Assembly (NCBI GenBank): GCA_963575745.1
Contig: CAUYUJ010016160.1
Span: forward strand, 539,178-603,177
Length of the DNA stretch: 64,000 bases
Origin: Prorocentrum cordatum
Lineage: Eukaryota > Sar > Dinophyceae > Prorocentrales > Prorocentraceae
Direction of reading: 5' to 3'
Below the pieces are notes generated by a model that worked only from the letters and a program-made list of their open reading frames with translations, was not told the origin of the DNA and ran no database searches. Both the position numbers and the translations under genes were made by a program. Numbering within the stretch: position 1 is the stretch's first letter; each line of letters opens with the position of its first letter. Positions 32,370 to 40,838 of the stretch are shown here, one piece after another.

Positions 32370-32482
32370 TCTTCCGCGGCGGAAGGGCGGCGGAAGGGCG
32401 ACGGAAGGTCGGCGGAGGCAAAACGAGGCCGCCTCCGCCGGTGGAAGCCGCCGAAAGCTCGGCGGAAGGCGGCGGAAGTACA
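32370..32482. repeat. GGCGGAAG short repeat with an inverted block
   Basis: Several GGCGGAAG(GGC) units occur on the plus strand (32373-32420 and 32450-32480) with the complement CCGCCTCCGCC between, so the block can fold on itself. Confidence 0.65.
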
Positions 32483-32909
32483 AGGTGCGCCCCCAAGGGA
32501 TGAAAACGTTTTTGGAATCATGGTTTCCGGAATTGCCCATCTGTCACATCATTTGGTTTTCCACACGATTGGTTTTGTCTTTGCTTGGCATGCTCGCGCA
32601 CCCAGTCAACCAGGGCGGCCCCTCACCACCACCTGCGTCTGCGGAGTTCTGAAAGCGACCTTCGTTTCGGCGTCGTCACCGTCGTCGTCGTTCGCTCCTT
32701 CAGGTCAGCAACCGTTGGGATGAAACATGTGTTACCTGCAAGGTGCAGGTATTGCATTTTCGCGCTGCACGTTCCTTACTGTGTTGTCCCCGCCACGAGT
32801 GATAGCGACCCGCATGAACTGCGTGCAGCACTGGGGCGCGTGAGGAAGCGCACGCTGGTATTGTGTCCGAGCACAGCACGTCGATAGAAATGCGCTCCGA
32901 CAGTGCAGC

Positions 32910-33130
32910 GGATGCGGCCGCAGCAGAACGCGAACGTGCAGGCCGAGGACAAAAGCCCAGTTTCACGAACCCGATCCGCGCGCACTGAGCCCATTGAGGG
33001 GACCGACAGCGTGGAGGACGCCTCGGAGGAGTGGGACGAACGGAATCAGAAGGAGATCGAGGCGGTGAAGTCGAGGCGCGCCCAGCGGTCTTCCGCCGAG
33101 CGAGCGCGGCACGAGCGCGCCGCGTCCTCG
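32910..33130 (+). CDS. Possible exon, charged helical, unrecognised
   Basis: The plus-strand frame reads QQNANVQAEDKSPVSRTRS, EDASEEWDERNQKEIEAVKS and SSAERARHERAAS. The mix of acidic and basic residues resembles a coiled coil. Downstream coding-like sequence continues in another frame towards 33270, where a TIR element interrupts it. No start or stop is fixed. Confidence 0.35.
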
Positions 33131-33269
33131 CGTGGACGGCGGTCGCCGCGTGGCGGGTACCCACCGGGGTGGCGCGCACGGCTGCTCCAGCTCGGCGTTC
33201 GCCGCGGTGCGGGGCGCCTCCTGCGCAATGAGCTACGAGAGGGGTGGACGTGTGACGGCAGGATCTTGG

Positions 33270-33391
33270 CATCGCTCGGACGTGTGCGTTCTTTCCTCGG
33301 CGAGGACCATCGAGGAGCATCCTTGATCACTTGGCGGAAAAATCACGCACGAAACCGAGAAGAAAAACAGGGAATGGACGTCCGAGCGATG
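33270..33391. mobile_element. TIR element, family b, copy 1
   Basis: The ends are CATCGCTCGGACGT and ACGTCCGAGCGATG, exact complements. The inner part (TCCTCGGCGAGGACCATCG, then CACGCACGAAACCG) matches the copies at 38126 and 40483. Flanking target duplication is poor here (GGCAGGAT versus GGCCAGGGAT). Confidence 0.75.
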
Positions 33392-33904
33392 GCCAGGGAT
33401 GCGTTGCAGCACTGCGGTCTGGGGCGTGTGTGTGCTCAGCGTGTCGCGCCGCCGGGTCTGGTCGGCGCCACGCCTCGGCGCGACCCGCCAGTCGCCTGCC
33501 ACCCGAGCCTCGCCCAGCCTCCCGCCGCGCGGAGCGGAGCGGCACGCTGCCCGCTGGCAGGGCACAGCGTGTCTCCGGGGTTGCCGCCGCGACACGCTGA
33601 GCGATAGCTCTTGACCGTGGTGATGTGCGGTTGGTCTACCGTGGGTTTCTGCCCACTCTTCGTTGTCCTTCACTCCCCCTCTGCTCCGCTCCACTCGCCC
33701 GCGTCAGCGCCCGCAGTGGTCAACAAAGGCCTCGAACATGTTGGATGCTGATGTGCAGGCAGGTGGGCCCGTGGAATGCAGCAGCTTGTGAAGGTCCGAA
33801 CTTGTCGGTCTCAGGCCTCTGTGGGGAGGGGGCGAGTAGGTGAGGAAGGAGAGAGGAGTGGACGTAGGAGGAGACGAGGGAGAGAATGGAGGGGGGAGTG
33901 TTGC

Positions 33905-34175
33905 TATGTTTCTAGGGGCCTTGTCGGCACTTCTTGGGCAGTCTGGGCCCTCTTGGGGCGTCCTGATGCCTCTTGTGGCCATCTTGAGGTGTCTCGGGGC
34001 TCTCTGGGAGCTCTCCTTGGCAGCCTGAGCGCTGTACGGTGCCATCTTGGCGGCTCTTTGGCCATACTGGCCCCCAATGGTAGCTTTTTTGCGCCCTCTC
34101 GGGCCATTGTGGGGATTGCTTCGGGCGCTCATGGGCCCCTGTGGCCATCTGGGGTCCTCGTGAGTTCTGATGTGG
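33905..34175. repeat. 15-bp-period degenerate repeat (CTTGGGGC/GCCATCTTGG)
   Basis: Words such as CTTGGG, GCCATCTTGG and CTCTTGGGGCC recur at about 15-base spacing. Related sequence occurs at 44.4-44.7, 50.7-50.95 and 56.2-57.2 kb. Frames with repeated Pro, Gly and Arg come from it. Confidence 0.65.
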
Positions 34176-34317
34176 CCACCTTGGGACGAACGGACACGGG
34201 AGCAAAACGTGTGGAAACAGTGCATGGCGCCAGGGGGGCCTCTCTTTTGGGCCGCCGCTTCGTGCCATCTCTGAGGCCTGGGCGGCATCCTGGTGCCCAA
34301 GAGGGCCGTCGCATGTC

Positions 34318-34360
34318 TCCGTAGCCATTTTGGCTCAAGCAGTTTTGGCTCAAGCTCAAG
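34318..34360 (+). other. Relict DinoSL, one perfect 22-nt copy plus partial copies
   Basis: The sequence CCGTAGCCATTTTGGCTCAA is present with its leading T and final G, a perfect match to the conserved dinoflagellate spliced leader. It is followed by CAGTTTTGGCTCAAG (34340-34354), an older truncated leader, and CTCAAG (34355-34360), a possible third remnant. Stacked leaders are expected if the gene has passed through trans-splicing and retroposition more than once. No GT donor follows, so it is not an SL RNA gene. Confidence 0.92.
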
Positions 34361-34415
34361 AGGTGTGAAGGAATAAGTTCAGCGCGCTCAGCTTGGCATC
34401 CGCGCCGCAACAGCA

Positions 34416-34613
34416 ATGCCGGAGACGCTGGAGATCAGCAAGGAGGCGGTGTCGGGCAACGGCACGCTCGAGAACGTTGGGATCAAGCTGGATGGCCAGT
34501 TCAAGTGCCCGCACTGCAGGCAGGCCTTCTCGGACGACAAGGCCCGCCAGCTCCACCTGAAGTTCCAGTGCCCCACGGCCATCGCGAAGCAGATCAACCC
34601 GATCGGGGACTAG
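34416..34613 (+). CDS. 65-aa single zinc-finger protein (intronless retrogene)
   Basis: The ORF starts at the first ATG after the leader (34416) and ends TAG 34611-34613. It begins MPETLEISKEAVSGNG and carries one zinc-finger-like unit, CPHC followed after 12 residues by HLKFQC, giving a C2HC arrangement at about residues 32-53. The function of the source gene is unknown; a small nucleic-acid- or protein-binding role is plausible. The reading frame is intact, so the insertion is recent or still under selection. It sits inside a retroposed mRNA copy whose own promoter, if any, must come from the landing site. Confidence 0.75.
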   Translation: MPETLEISKEAVSGNGTLENVGIKLDGQFKCPHCRQAFSDDKARQLHLKFQCPTAIAKQINPIGD

Positions 34614-36150
34614 GGAGCGAAGCAGGCGACCACGCCTTGATCTGCGGGGCGGGCTTTGGGTAGACGGGGAGACAGAGCTGGTCCGGACGGCGCCTCGGCG
34701 ACGCCGGCTCGAATATTCTCTGGCCAGTAAGCAGTTTGACATGACGCAATGTCGAAGAGACACAAAAAAAGTGGGCCGTCGCATGTCTGGCGTTCACTGC
34801 AGTGGGGGCCCATGCCAAGAAACACCCTGCTTGACTCCAGGGTGCCCTGGGTCTCTTTGGATTCGAAGGTTACTCTTGGGAAAGCGTGACCTTCCCACAC
34901 CAAAAATCAATGGGCGTCCTGGAGTCTCAGGGTTGGGTTTCTTGTGGAAGGTTTCTTGTGGTCGGGCCTCTACTGTAGGGGCCTCCGTGCACCCGCAAGT
35001 CATCTTTGCCTCCTCCCCCCTCCCTCCCCCCCTCCTCCACACCTCCACTCTCCGCTTTTCCCGACTGGCGAGAGCCCCCCCGCCCCGCGGGGATGTGTCG
35101 GAGGAGGGGCAGGCATCGAACTCACTCGCGACGCCCCCAGGAGCCAGATCGGAGGCTCGGGGAGCGAGCCCAACGTACAGATGGAGTCGTCCAACTGGGA
35201 AGCTGGGGTTCGGTTTCGGTTCTTGTCCCGAGAGTTAGCGACGCAAAGCAGCGCGAGTAGATGCAACAGCCGTGGACTGGTCACGCCAAAATGAATCGGT
35301 GCCCAGCCTTCGGGGGCGTGCGCGGGGTTGATCCGCGGCTGTCCCGCGGTTGTCCCATGTAGTCCCGTGTTTGTCCCGTGGACCCCCGTCGGGGGGGTAC
35401 CCCCCCCCACGCTTGTTCAGAAACCCGGAGTAAGCATCACAAGTCCGGCGTCTGCGCCGGCATCGGAGCGCTCTCGGGCGCGCGCGCGGCGTGCCCGAGG
35501 TGGCCGTTTGCGGCGAGCCCGCAGGGCTCCGCGCGCCGGTCCGCCCCTCTGCGCGATGGTCGTTCACGGGCCCCCCGTCGGGCCACGGCAGCGCCGGGGG
35601 AGGAAAATTAAGAGACGCGCGCCCCTCCCGCCCCGCGGCCTCGACGCCCTCGGGCCAGGGAGCAACCACGACGGGAGGCTTGCGGCAATCCTCGGCCTCT
35701 GGGGGCCCTCGCCGAGCCTCGGGACCGTCGCAGGACGATCCGGGAGGAAGCACCGGTGCCAGGGAGTGTGATCGCTTTCATACTCATTGTTTTGGCCGAT
35801 CGGCGCGGGCCCTCGTACCCCCCCCCCCGTCCCCCCCCCCCACGGAGTAGATCTTGGCGGTGTTTGGTGCCTGCTTCGAGCAGGTGGAGTCCCTCCCCCA
35901 TGGGACGCACCGTTGCGAGCAGTCGCGTGAAGCAGATGTCTGGAGCCAGACCCCCCGCTCCCCCCCCTTCCGCCCAAGGTGGAAACGCCGAATAAGAAAA
36001 CGCTCACAGTGGGTGCAGACCGCTGGGGCGTCCACGTCTTCACAGAGTCATGGCGTCGGGGGTCTGGGGAGCCGTTCCCCTGCCCTCTCGCCGTCTTGCC
36101 CTCCTCCCGGCCTTAACCGTCGGGGCATGCCTGCCCCCGCCCCACTGCCA

Positions 36151-36484
36151 GGTGCGAGACACGGCTGGGGGAGATCGTGGCCCAGCTGAAGGCCGCGCAG
36201 AAGGAGACCGTGGAGACGTTCACGGACCTCCCACTAGCGGGCTCGCGAAGATGCGCAACCCAGACCCCCTCGAGTGATGAAAAAATCGCGACGGGAGGTG
36301 TTCTTTTTTTTGTTTTTTATATAATTTTCGGCCTCCGGGGGCCCTCACTGGGCCTCGGGACCGTTGAACATCTACTCGGGATGAAAAATCACTCCAGGGG
36401 GAGGTCGAGACCTCTGAGGGTCGACGTCATGGAAAAATCATGACCTCGGGGGTCTGGGACTAGCGGGCTCGCGAAGATGCGCAA
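36151..36484 (+). CDS. Exon interrupted by a TIR element, unrecognised
   Basis: After a CCAG acceptor the frame reads LGEIVAQLKAAQKETVETF then TDLPLAGSRRCA, after which a 200-bp element is inserted. Past the element the duplicated target restores the same sequence and continues ANACRG. The island is helical and coding-like. A partner gene could not be assembled. If the element is removed with one target copy, the frame is continuous. Confidence 0.4.
36259..36458. mobile_element. TIR element, family c, copy 1, with a 26-bp target duplication
   Basis: The ends are CCCAGACCCCC (36259 onward) and GGGGGTCTGGG (to 36458), with arms of about 25 bases including ATGA and GAAAAATC. The element abuts a perfect 26-base direct repeat at 36233-36258 and 36459-36484 (starting ACTAGCGGGCTCGCG, ending GATGCGCAA). 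The interior has GGGGGCCCTCACTGGGCCTCGGGACC, shared with the copies at 37658, 38968 and 42344, in reverse orientation relative to them. Confidence 0.85.
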
Positions 36485-36964
36485 ACGCGTGCCGGGGCTC
36501 GCCCGATCCCCGTTCGCCCGACAAGTCCGCGGCGTGCGTTCGGGATTCCGTGGCAGCGACGCGCTGCAATCATAATGTGTGTGTGCGCAGGGCTGCGGGA
36601 AGGCCCAACGACAGTAGGCTGTGTTCGTCGGTAAGGCTTTAGTCAATTAGTTCACCTGTGTCATTCGGGCGCACGTCCCTCCTGGCTCTTGGCCAATCGT
36701 CTCCAGACAGGGTCTGCGATGAGTGCCTCTGGTTCTTTCGATTGAGGCCGTGGCCACGCATACTTGCGAGCTTATGATGTGTTCCGCGCAGGGTGCGTTC
36801 AGAGGCGTCACGTGTTCTTGTGGAGGGACCACGCAGAAGGCACGCGCGCACAAACGCAGAGGAAGCTGCACACACGTGCAGCCCTCGTGCTGGATCGAAT
36901 CTGGTAGGCCGGAGGCTCGTGAGTGAGACCGAGTTGACGACGGAGTCCCCCCAATCGGGACATC

Positions 36965-37085
36965 GGTTTCGATGTCGTGTGTGTGTGCGTCGTGTGTGTC
37001 GTGTGTGTGTGTGTCGTGTGTGTCGTGTGTGTGTGTGTCGTGTGTGTCGTGTGTGTGTGTGTGTCGTGTGTGTGTGTGTCGTGCG
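36965..37085. repeat. (GT)n / GTGTC microsatellite
   Basis: GTGTGT runs broken regularly by CGTGTGTC. Cys/Val-rich frames on the plus strand and Thr/His-rich frames on the minus strand derive from it. Confidence 0.9.
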
Positions 37086-37148
37086 TGCGAGCGAGGCGAG
37101 GCTGCGTGCGCGGGGCGAGAGAGGTGGTGCCCGCGATGCTCGGGCGGA

Positions 37149-37178
37149 ATGGACGTCCGAGCGATGGCGAGGACGGCT
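37149..37178. mobile_element. TIR element, family b, right-end fragment
   Basis: ATGGACGTCCGAGCGATGG matches the right terminus of family b, but no full left half is present; an imperfect short hairpin with GCTCGGGCG precedes it. Confidence 0.5.
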
Positions 37179-37657
37179 GCCCCGACGGTGCTCCAGAGGG
37201 CCGCGTGCGCACCACGGGATCTGCTGCGGCGGGCTTGCTGGCCGGGCAGATCGCCGCCCTGCCCCATCGCCAAGAGGACCGCTCCGGGCGCGGCTTCTGG
37301 GAGGGCCAGCTCCGACTTCGCCCTGGTCCGACATCTGGCCGCATCCGGCTTCAGCCCGCTTGCTCGGGCTGGCCCGCTGAATCTCGGGGGGGGGATATCA
37401 TGGCGGGGGTCATGATATTTCCCAAGATTTCATGGCGCCTCTCCTTATTTCATTACGTCCCTGGGCCCCCCGCTGGACCGCGCACATGCCGCCGGTCATT
37501 ATTTGCACCCCCCCCTCTTGGACACCCCCCTCTTGGCCGCTCCCGATAATCCGGGCAAGTCCCGCTCAGTCCGCGGCCGAACCCGGCGCTGCAGGCCCCC
37601 CCCTTAAAGGGGCTTATATCTCTCCTGGATCCCTCTGCGAAGACCTCCCCGTGATTA

Positions 37658-37850
37658 CCCAGACCCCCGGCGTCCTGAGTTTTGCAAGACGTCGACCCCC
37701 AGAGGGTTCGACCCACTCCCCGGGACCCGCTCTTCCTCCCGAGCCGTTTTCTGCAGCTCCCGAGGCCCGGTGAGGGCCCCCAGAGGCCGAAAGTGGCGAC
37801 ACACCCTCCCGTTGTGATTTTTCTTTTTTCCTTGCTCGAGGGGGTCTGGG
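37658..37850. mobile_element. TIR element, family c, copy 2
   Basis: It begins CCCAGACCCCCGGCGTC and ends CTCGAGGGGGTCTGGG. The interior matches other copies: GTCGACCCCCAGAGG, CCCGAGGCCCGGTGAGGGCCC, GAGGCCGAAA and TCCCGTTGTGATTTTTC. No clear target duplication was found. Confidence 0.8.
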
Positions 37851-38125
37851 CAAGAAGCCGGACCACGGCTGGCCGTCGGACCACCCGCGCCGCCGACTCG
37901 CCGACCTGGCGCGCGCCCTCGGGCCGTGGCGGCGGCCCCCGCCGCGCCGCCGCCCTCGGCGCGCCCGGGGGGCCGCCGCGCCGCCCGCTCCGCGGGCGCG
38001 CCCGCCCGCTTCTCGCCCCGAGGCCCGCGCGGAGGTGCTGCGGCAGCAGACGCTCACCCACAGGGAGCACGCCGAGCGGCTGGAGGACGCCCGCCGGCTC
38101 CCCCCTCGGCAAGCCCCCTCCTCGG
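37850..38125 (+). CDS. GC-rich coding-like stretch, uncertain
   Basis: Between a family c and a family b element the plus strand reads EVLRQQTLTHREHAERLEDA near 38030-38095, a plausible helical exon, preceded by Arg/Pro/Ala-rich sequence whose frame is uncertain because of extreme GC content. Removing the family b element with one target copy keeps the frame into SSSDGAHGSGG. Confidence 0.3.
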
Positions 38126-38247
38126 CATCGCTCGGACGTGTGCATTATTTTCCTCGGCGAGAACCATCGAGGACCATCCTGGACCATCGAGCAAAAAAAA
38201 CACGCACGAAACCGGAAAATGCACGGGAAATGGACGTCCGAGCGACG
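38126..38247. mobile_element. TIR element, family b, copy 2
   Basis: It runs from CATCGCTCGGACGTG to GGACGTCCGAGCGACG, with the inner GAGAACCATCGAGGACCATC and CACGCACGAAACCGG. CGGCAAGCC occurs at 38107-38115 and 38246-38254, fitting a 9-bp target duplication. Confidence 0.8.
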
Positions 38248-38368
38248 GCAAGCCTCGAGCAGCGACGGAGCTCACGGCTCGGGAGGTCTGTCGCCCCTCT
38301 CGGCCCCCCATGGGGGGCCCTCGTGCCCGGCCTCGGGAGCGTTCAGAAGCGGCGCGGGAGGAGATCCC

Positions 38369-38527
38369 TTACCAGCCTGGAACAGATCCCTATCCCTATG
38401 CTGGGCATCTCCTCATCATGATGCCAATCTCAGGGATCCCCTTTTTTGGGGAGGGCGAATCCCTAAGATGGTCATCGCCTTTTGGCGTGGCAATCTTAGG
38501 GATAGGGACACGCTCGAGGCTGGTAAA
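38369..38527. mobile_element. TIR element, family i, copy 1
   Basis: The left arm TTACCAGCCTGGAACAG plus ATCCCTATCCCTA pairs with the right arm TTAGGGATAGGGA plus CACGCTCGAGGCTGGTAA, arms of about 32 bases. The interior has shorter paired blocks (ATGCCAATC, AGATGG). It is related to the copy at 51706-51866. Confidence 0.75.
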
Positions 38528-38967
38528 CCCCGGTCCCGGGGAGGGGGTCGAGCCCTCCCTGGGCGTCGACGTCATGCCAAGCATCGTGCCGTCGGGGGTG
38601 ATGGGTCCGCTCGGCCCTCTGCCGCGCGCGAGGGGGGGCCCACCCCGCCCGGCCGCCGGGCCGCCGTCGAGCTCATCCCCGGCCCTGGGATCGACAGGCA
38701 CAGGGCGGTGGCAAAACGACGCGAAGATCGGGACAAAATCGGATCGGGAGAATTCGAAATCTCTGAGAATCGGCGGGTTTGGAGGATGTAGTGGGCGCCG
38801 CGGCCGCTCCAGAGCGTTCCGGAACGCTCTGAGAGCGCTCCGGAACGCTCTGGAGCGATTTATCCCGATCCTAGCCCTGTTTTGGGTGGCAAAGTTTGGG
38901 GATGTGCCTGCAGAAGGTGGGCGAATGCTTCAGGTCGGCACCGACACAGAGCGGCGTCAATCTTGGG

Positions 38968-39157
38968 GCCCGGACCCCTGACGTCATGATCTGATTCAGC
39001 GTGTCGACCCCCAGGAGGTCTCGACCCGTTCCCAATGCACCCGCTTTTCACCTTGTGTCGTCTTGCGACGGCCCCGAAGTCCTGTAAGGGCCCCCAGAGG
39101 CGGAAAGTAGCAGAACACTTCGCGCCGTGTTTTTGTCATGACTCGAGGGGGTCTGGG
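38968..39157. mobile_element. TIR element, family c, copy 3
   Basis: It has the same interior as copies 2 and 4 (GTCGACCCCCAGGAGG, CCCGAAGTCCTGTAAGGGCCC, CAGAGGCGGAAA, CATGACTCGAGGGGGTCTGGG). The left terminus is decayed (GCCCGGACCCCTGACGTCATG). Confidence 0.75.
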
Positions 39158-39189
39158 GGAGAGGGACACCACATCATTAGATACCAGAT

Positions 39190-39355
39190 TTTTTGGGTCG
39201 CGATCGGTAGCGACCGATTGGCAGTCCAGATCGGTCGCGACCGATCGCGACCGATCCCAAAATCGGTCGGGACTGGCTGCGACCGATGGCGACCGATCGG
39301 TCGTGACCGACTTTGAGTACCGATCTGTCGCTACCGATCTCGTCCGTCGCGACCA
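39190..39355. repeat. Palindromic GCGACCGATCGGTCGC short repeats
   Basis: About ten copies of GCGACCGATC or its complement GATCGGTCGC occur within 165 bases in both orientations, giving many overlapping palindromes around CGATCG. No gene spans it credibly. Confidence 0.8.
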
Positions 39356-39734
39356 AAAATTACAGTATCCATGTCCATTGATCAGGGCCCCCGCCTCCCT
39401 CCTCCAGCAGCGAGCCGCTCCCACGCGAAGCGCGCGCCCTGCGCTCCACGCAAGGCGGCAACAGGGAGCGGAAAGACGAGGAGCCGGGAGCAGCGGAGGA
39501 GGACGACGAGGGACAGCAGCGATCGAACGGGAAGAGACGACGCAGTACAGAAGCCATGCGCCAGCCCTTGGCACCGCGCTTTGGCGCTACTATCGCCACT
39601 GGGCCGGGTTTCCGGTCAGGACGCGCGGGCGGAAGAGTGAGCAATTGGCACCCTTGCGAGCATGATGCTGCACACCAAGGCAAAGCACCCGACTGAAGCA
39701 GAAAAAACAGAGCGCATCATGACTGTGAAGCAGA

Positions 39735-39905
39735 GGAGGAAGAGGAGGAGGAGGAGGAGGAGGAGGAGGAGGAGGAGGAGGAGGAGGAGGAGGAGGGAGA
39801 GGAGGAGGAGGAGGAGGAGGAGGAGGAGGAGGAGGAGGAGGAGGAGGAGCAGGAGGACGAGGACGAGGACGAGGGCGAGGAGGACGAGGAGGCGAGACCG
39901 GAGAA
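39735..39905. repeat. (GGA)n polypurine tract
   Basis: More than 40 GGA triplets, then GGACGA units. Arg-, Glu- and Pro-rich frames come from it. Confidence 0.9.
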
Positions 39906-40087
39906 GGAGGAGAGCAGGCAGGGAGGCGGGCACGCTGCAAGCTGGCAGCCGCCCGCCTCGCTCCGCCTCGGCTCCGGCGCCCGCCGCCCGCCCGCGAGGC
40001 CCCGAGTTGTTTTTTTTTCGTAGCCGCCAGGCAGGGCGGCGCGAAAGATCTCTGCGCGTACTTCCAGCCACGCGCAGAGGGGGGTGG

Positions 40088-40286
40088 ATGTCCCAGCACC
40101 CCCCAGGTCATCCTGGGGTCGATGTCCCAGCATCGAAGATTGAGGAGGTTCCTGGGAGGTCTGGGGCGGGGCTCTCTGGAGTGTTCTTGGAGGGGCCCGC
40201 CGGCCCGCCACCTCGAGGACAGGGCGCTCCCTCGAGGAAGTGGCGACGCCCTCCTATAGTGGTGCCCCCCCCCCCCCTGGAGGTGT
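40088..40286. mobile_element. Element of family d, copy 1, with a 23-bp target duplication
   Basis: The 199-bp element is flanked by a perfect 23-base direct repeat (starts CAGCCACGCGCAG, ends GGGGGGTGG) at 40065-40087 and 40287-40309. Terminal inversion is short (ATGTCC...GGTGTC type). The interior (CATCCTGGGGTCGATG, CCCAGCATCGAAGAT, GAGGAGGTTCCTGGGAGG, CTCCCTCGAGGAAGTGGCG) matches the copy at 47909. Confidence 0.8.
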
Positions 40287-40305
40287 CAGCCACGCGCAGA
40301 GGGGG

Positions 40306-40436
40306 GTGGGGGGAAGGGGGAGGGCTTCCTAGAAGCATCCCTGCTTCTTAGAGGGCGCGGGCTTCATCTATAGATGAAAGGCCGGCGCCTTCTAAGAGGC
40401 AGCCTGCTTCTAAGAAGCCCTCCTCCCTCCCCCCAC
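40306..40436. mobile_element. Near-perfect hairpin element (family e)
   Basis: The left arm GTGGGGGGAAGGGGGAGGGC, continuing TTCCTAGAAGCA, pairs with the right arm TGCTTCTAAGAAGCCC, continuing to CCCCCCAC. A second inner pair (GCTTCTTAGAGGGCGC / GGCGCCTTCTAAGAGGC) closes on the centre CATCTATAGATG. It overlaps by a few bases the right target copy of the neighbouring family d element. Confidence 0.75.
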
Positions 40437-40482
40437 CCCCTTGTGCGCGCCGCCAATACTGCTTTTGATAGAGCTCTCTCTG

Positions 40483-40608
40483 CATCGCTCGGACGTGTGA
40501 ATCTGTGCTCGGCGAGGACCATCGGGGACCATTGTTGGCCACCTCGCGACAAAAGACGTGCACGACACCGAACAATACAATGCACGGGGAAGGGACGTTC
40601 GAGCGATG
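40483..40608. mobile_element. TIR element, family b, copy 3
   Basis: It runs from CATCGCTCGGACGTG to GGACGTTCGAGCGATG. GATAGAGCT occurs at 40467-40475 and 40616-40624, fitting a 9-bp target duplication a few bases outside the TIRs. Confidence 0.8.
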
Positions 40609-40642
40609 GCGAGTCGATAGAGCTAGCCTCCACGCGTGCGTC

Positions 40643-40838
40643 GAAGAAGAGCAGACGCCATAAACATAAACTTTTGGCGCTCCGCGCGGATATCTTGGAT
40701 CTGCGCTGCGCCCCCCCGGCTGCGCCTCCGGCGCCGCCCCTGGCGCGCCCCGCGTGCCAGGGAGGGGGGTCCAGTGCAGATCCAAGAAATCCGCGCGGAG
40801 CGCTAAAAAGTTTATGCCTATGCGTTCGTTCTTCTTCT
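40643..40838. mobile_element. Long-armed hairpin element (family f)
   Basis: Arms of about 65 bases pair from GAAGAAG at the left to CTTCTTC at the right, including CATAAACTTTTGGCGCTCCG against CGGAGCGCTAAAAAGTTTATG and CGCGGATATCTTGGATCTGC against GCAGATCCAAGAAATCCGCG. The loop is GC-rich. CTAGCCT at 40623-40629 and 40837-40843 may be a target duplication. Confidence 0.8.

Larger units (their letters stand above)
34303..34788 (+). mobile_element. Processed retrogene insertion: TSD, DinoSL, ORF, A-tract, TSD
   Basis: A 16-bp direct repeat GGGCCGTCGCATGTCT flanks the insertion at 34303-34318 and 34773-34788. Immediately inside the left repeat is the complete spliced leader (34318-34339). The right end has CACAAAAAAAGT before the second repeat, with seven A at 34764-34770. 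No intron is seen. This is the structure expected when a mature trans-spliced, polyadenylated mRNA is reverse transcribed and inserted by target-primed reverse transcription. Confidence 0.9.

Noticed and set aside
34318-34339. SL RNA gene
   Set aside because: The leader is not followed by a GT donor and SL RNA intron; it is followed by an older leader remnant and an ORF, within target duplications.
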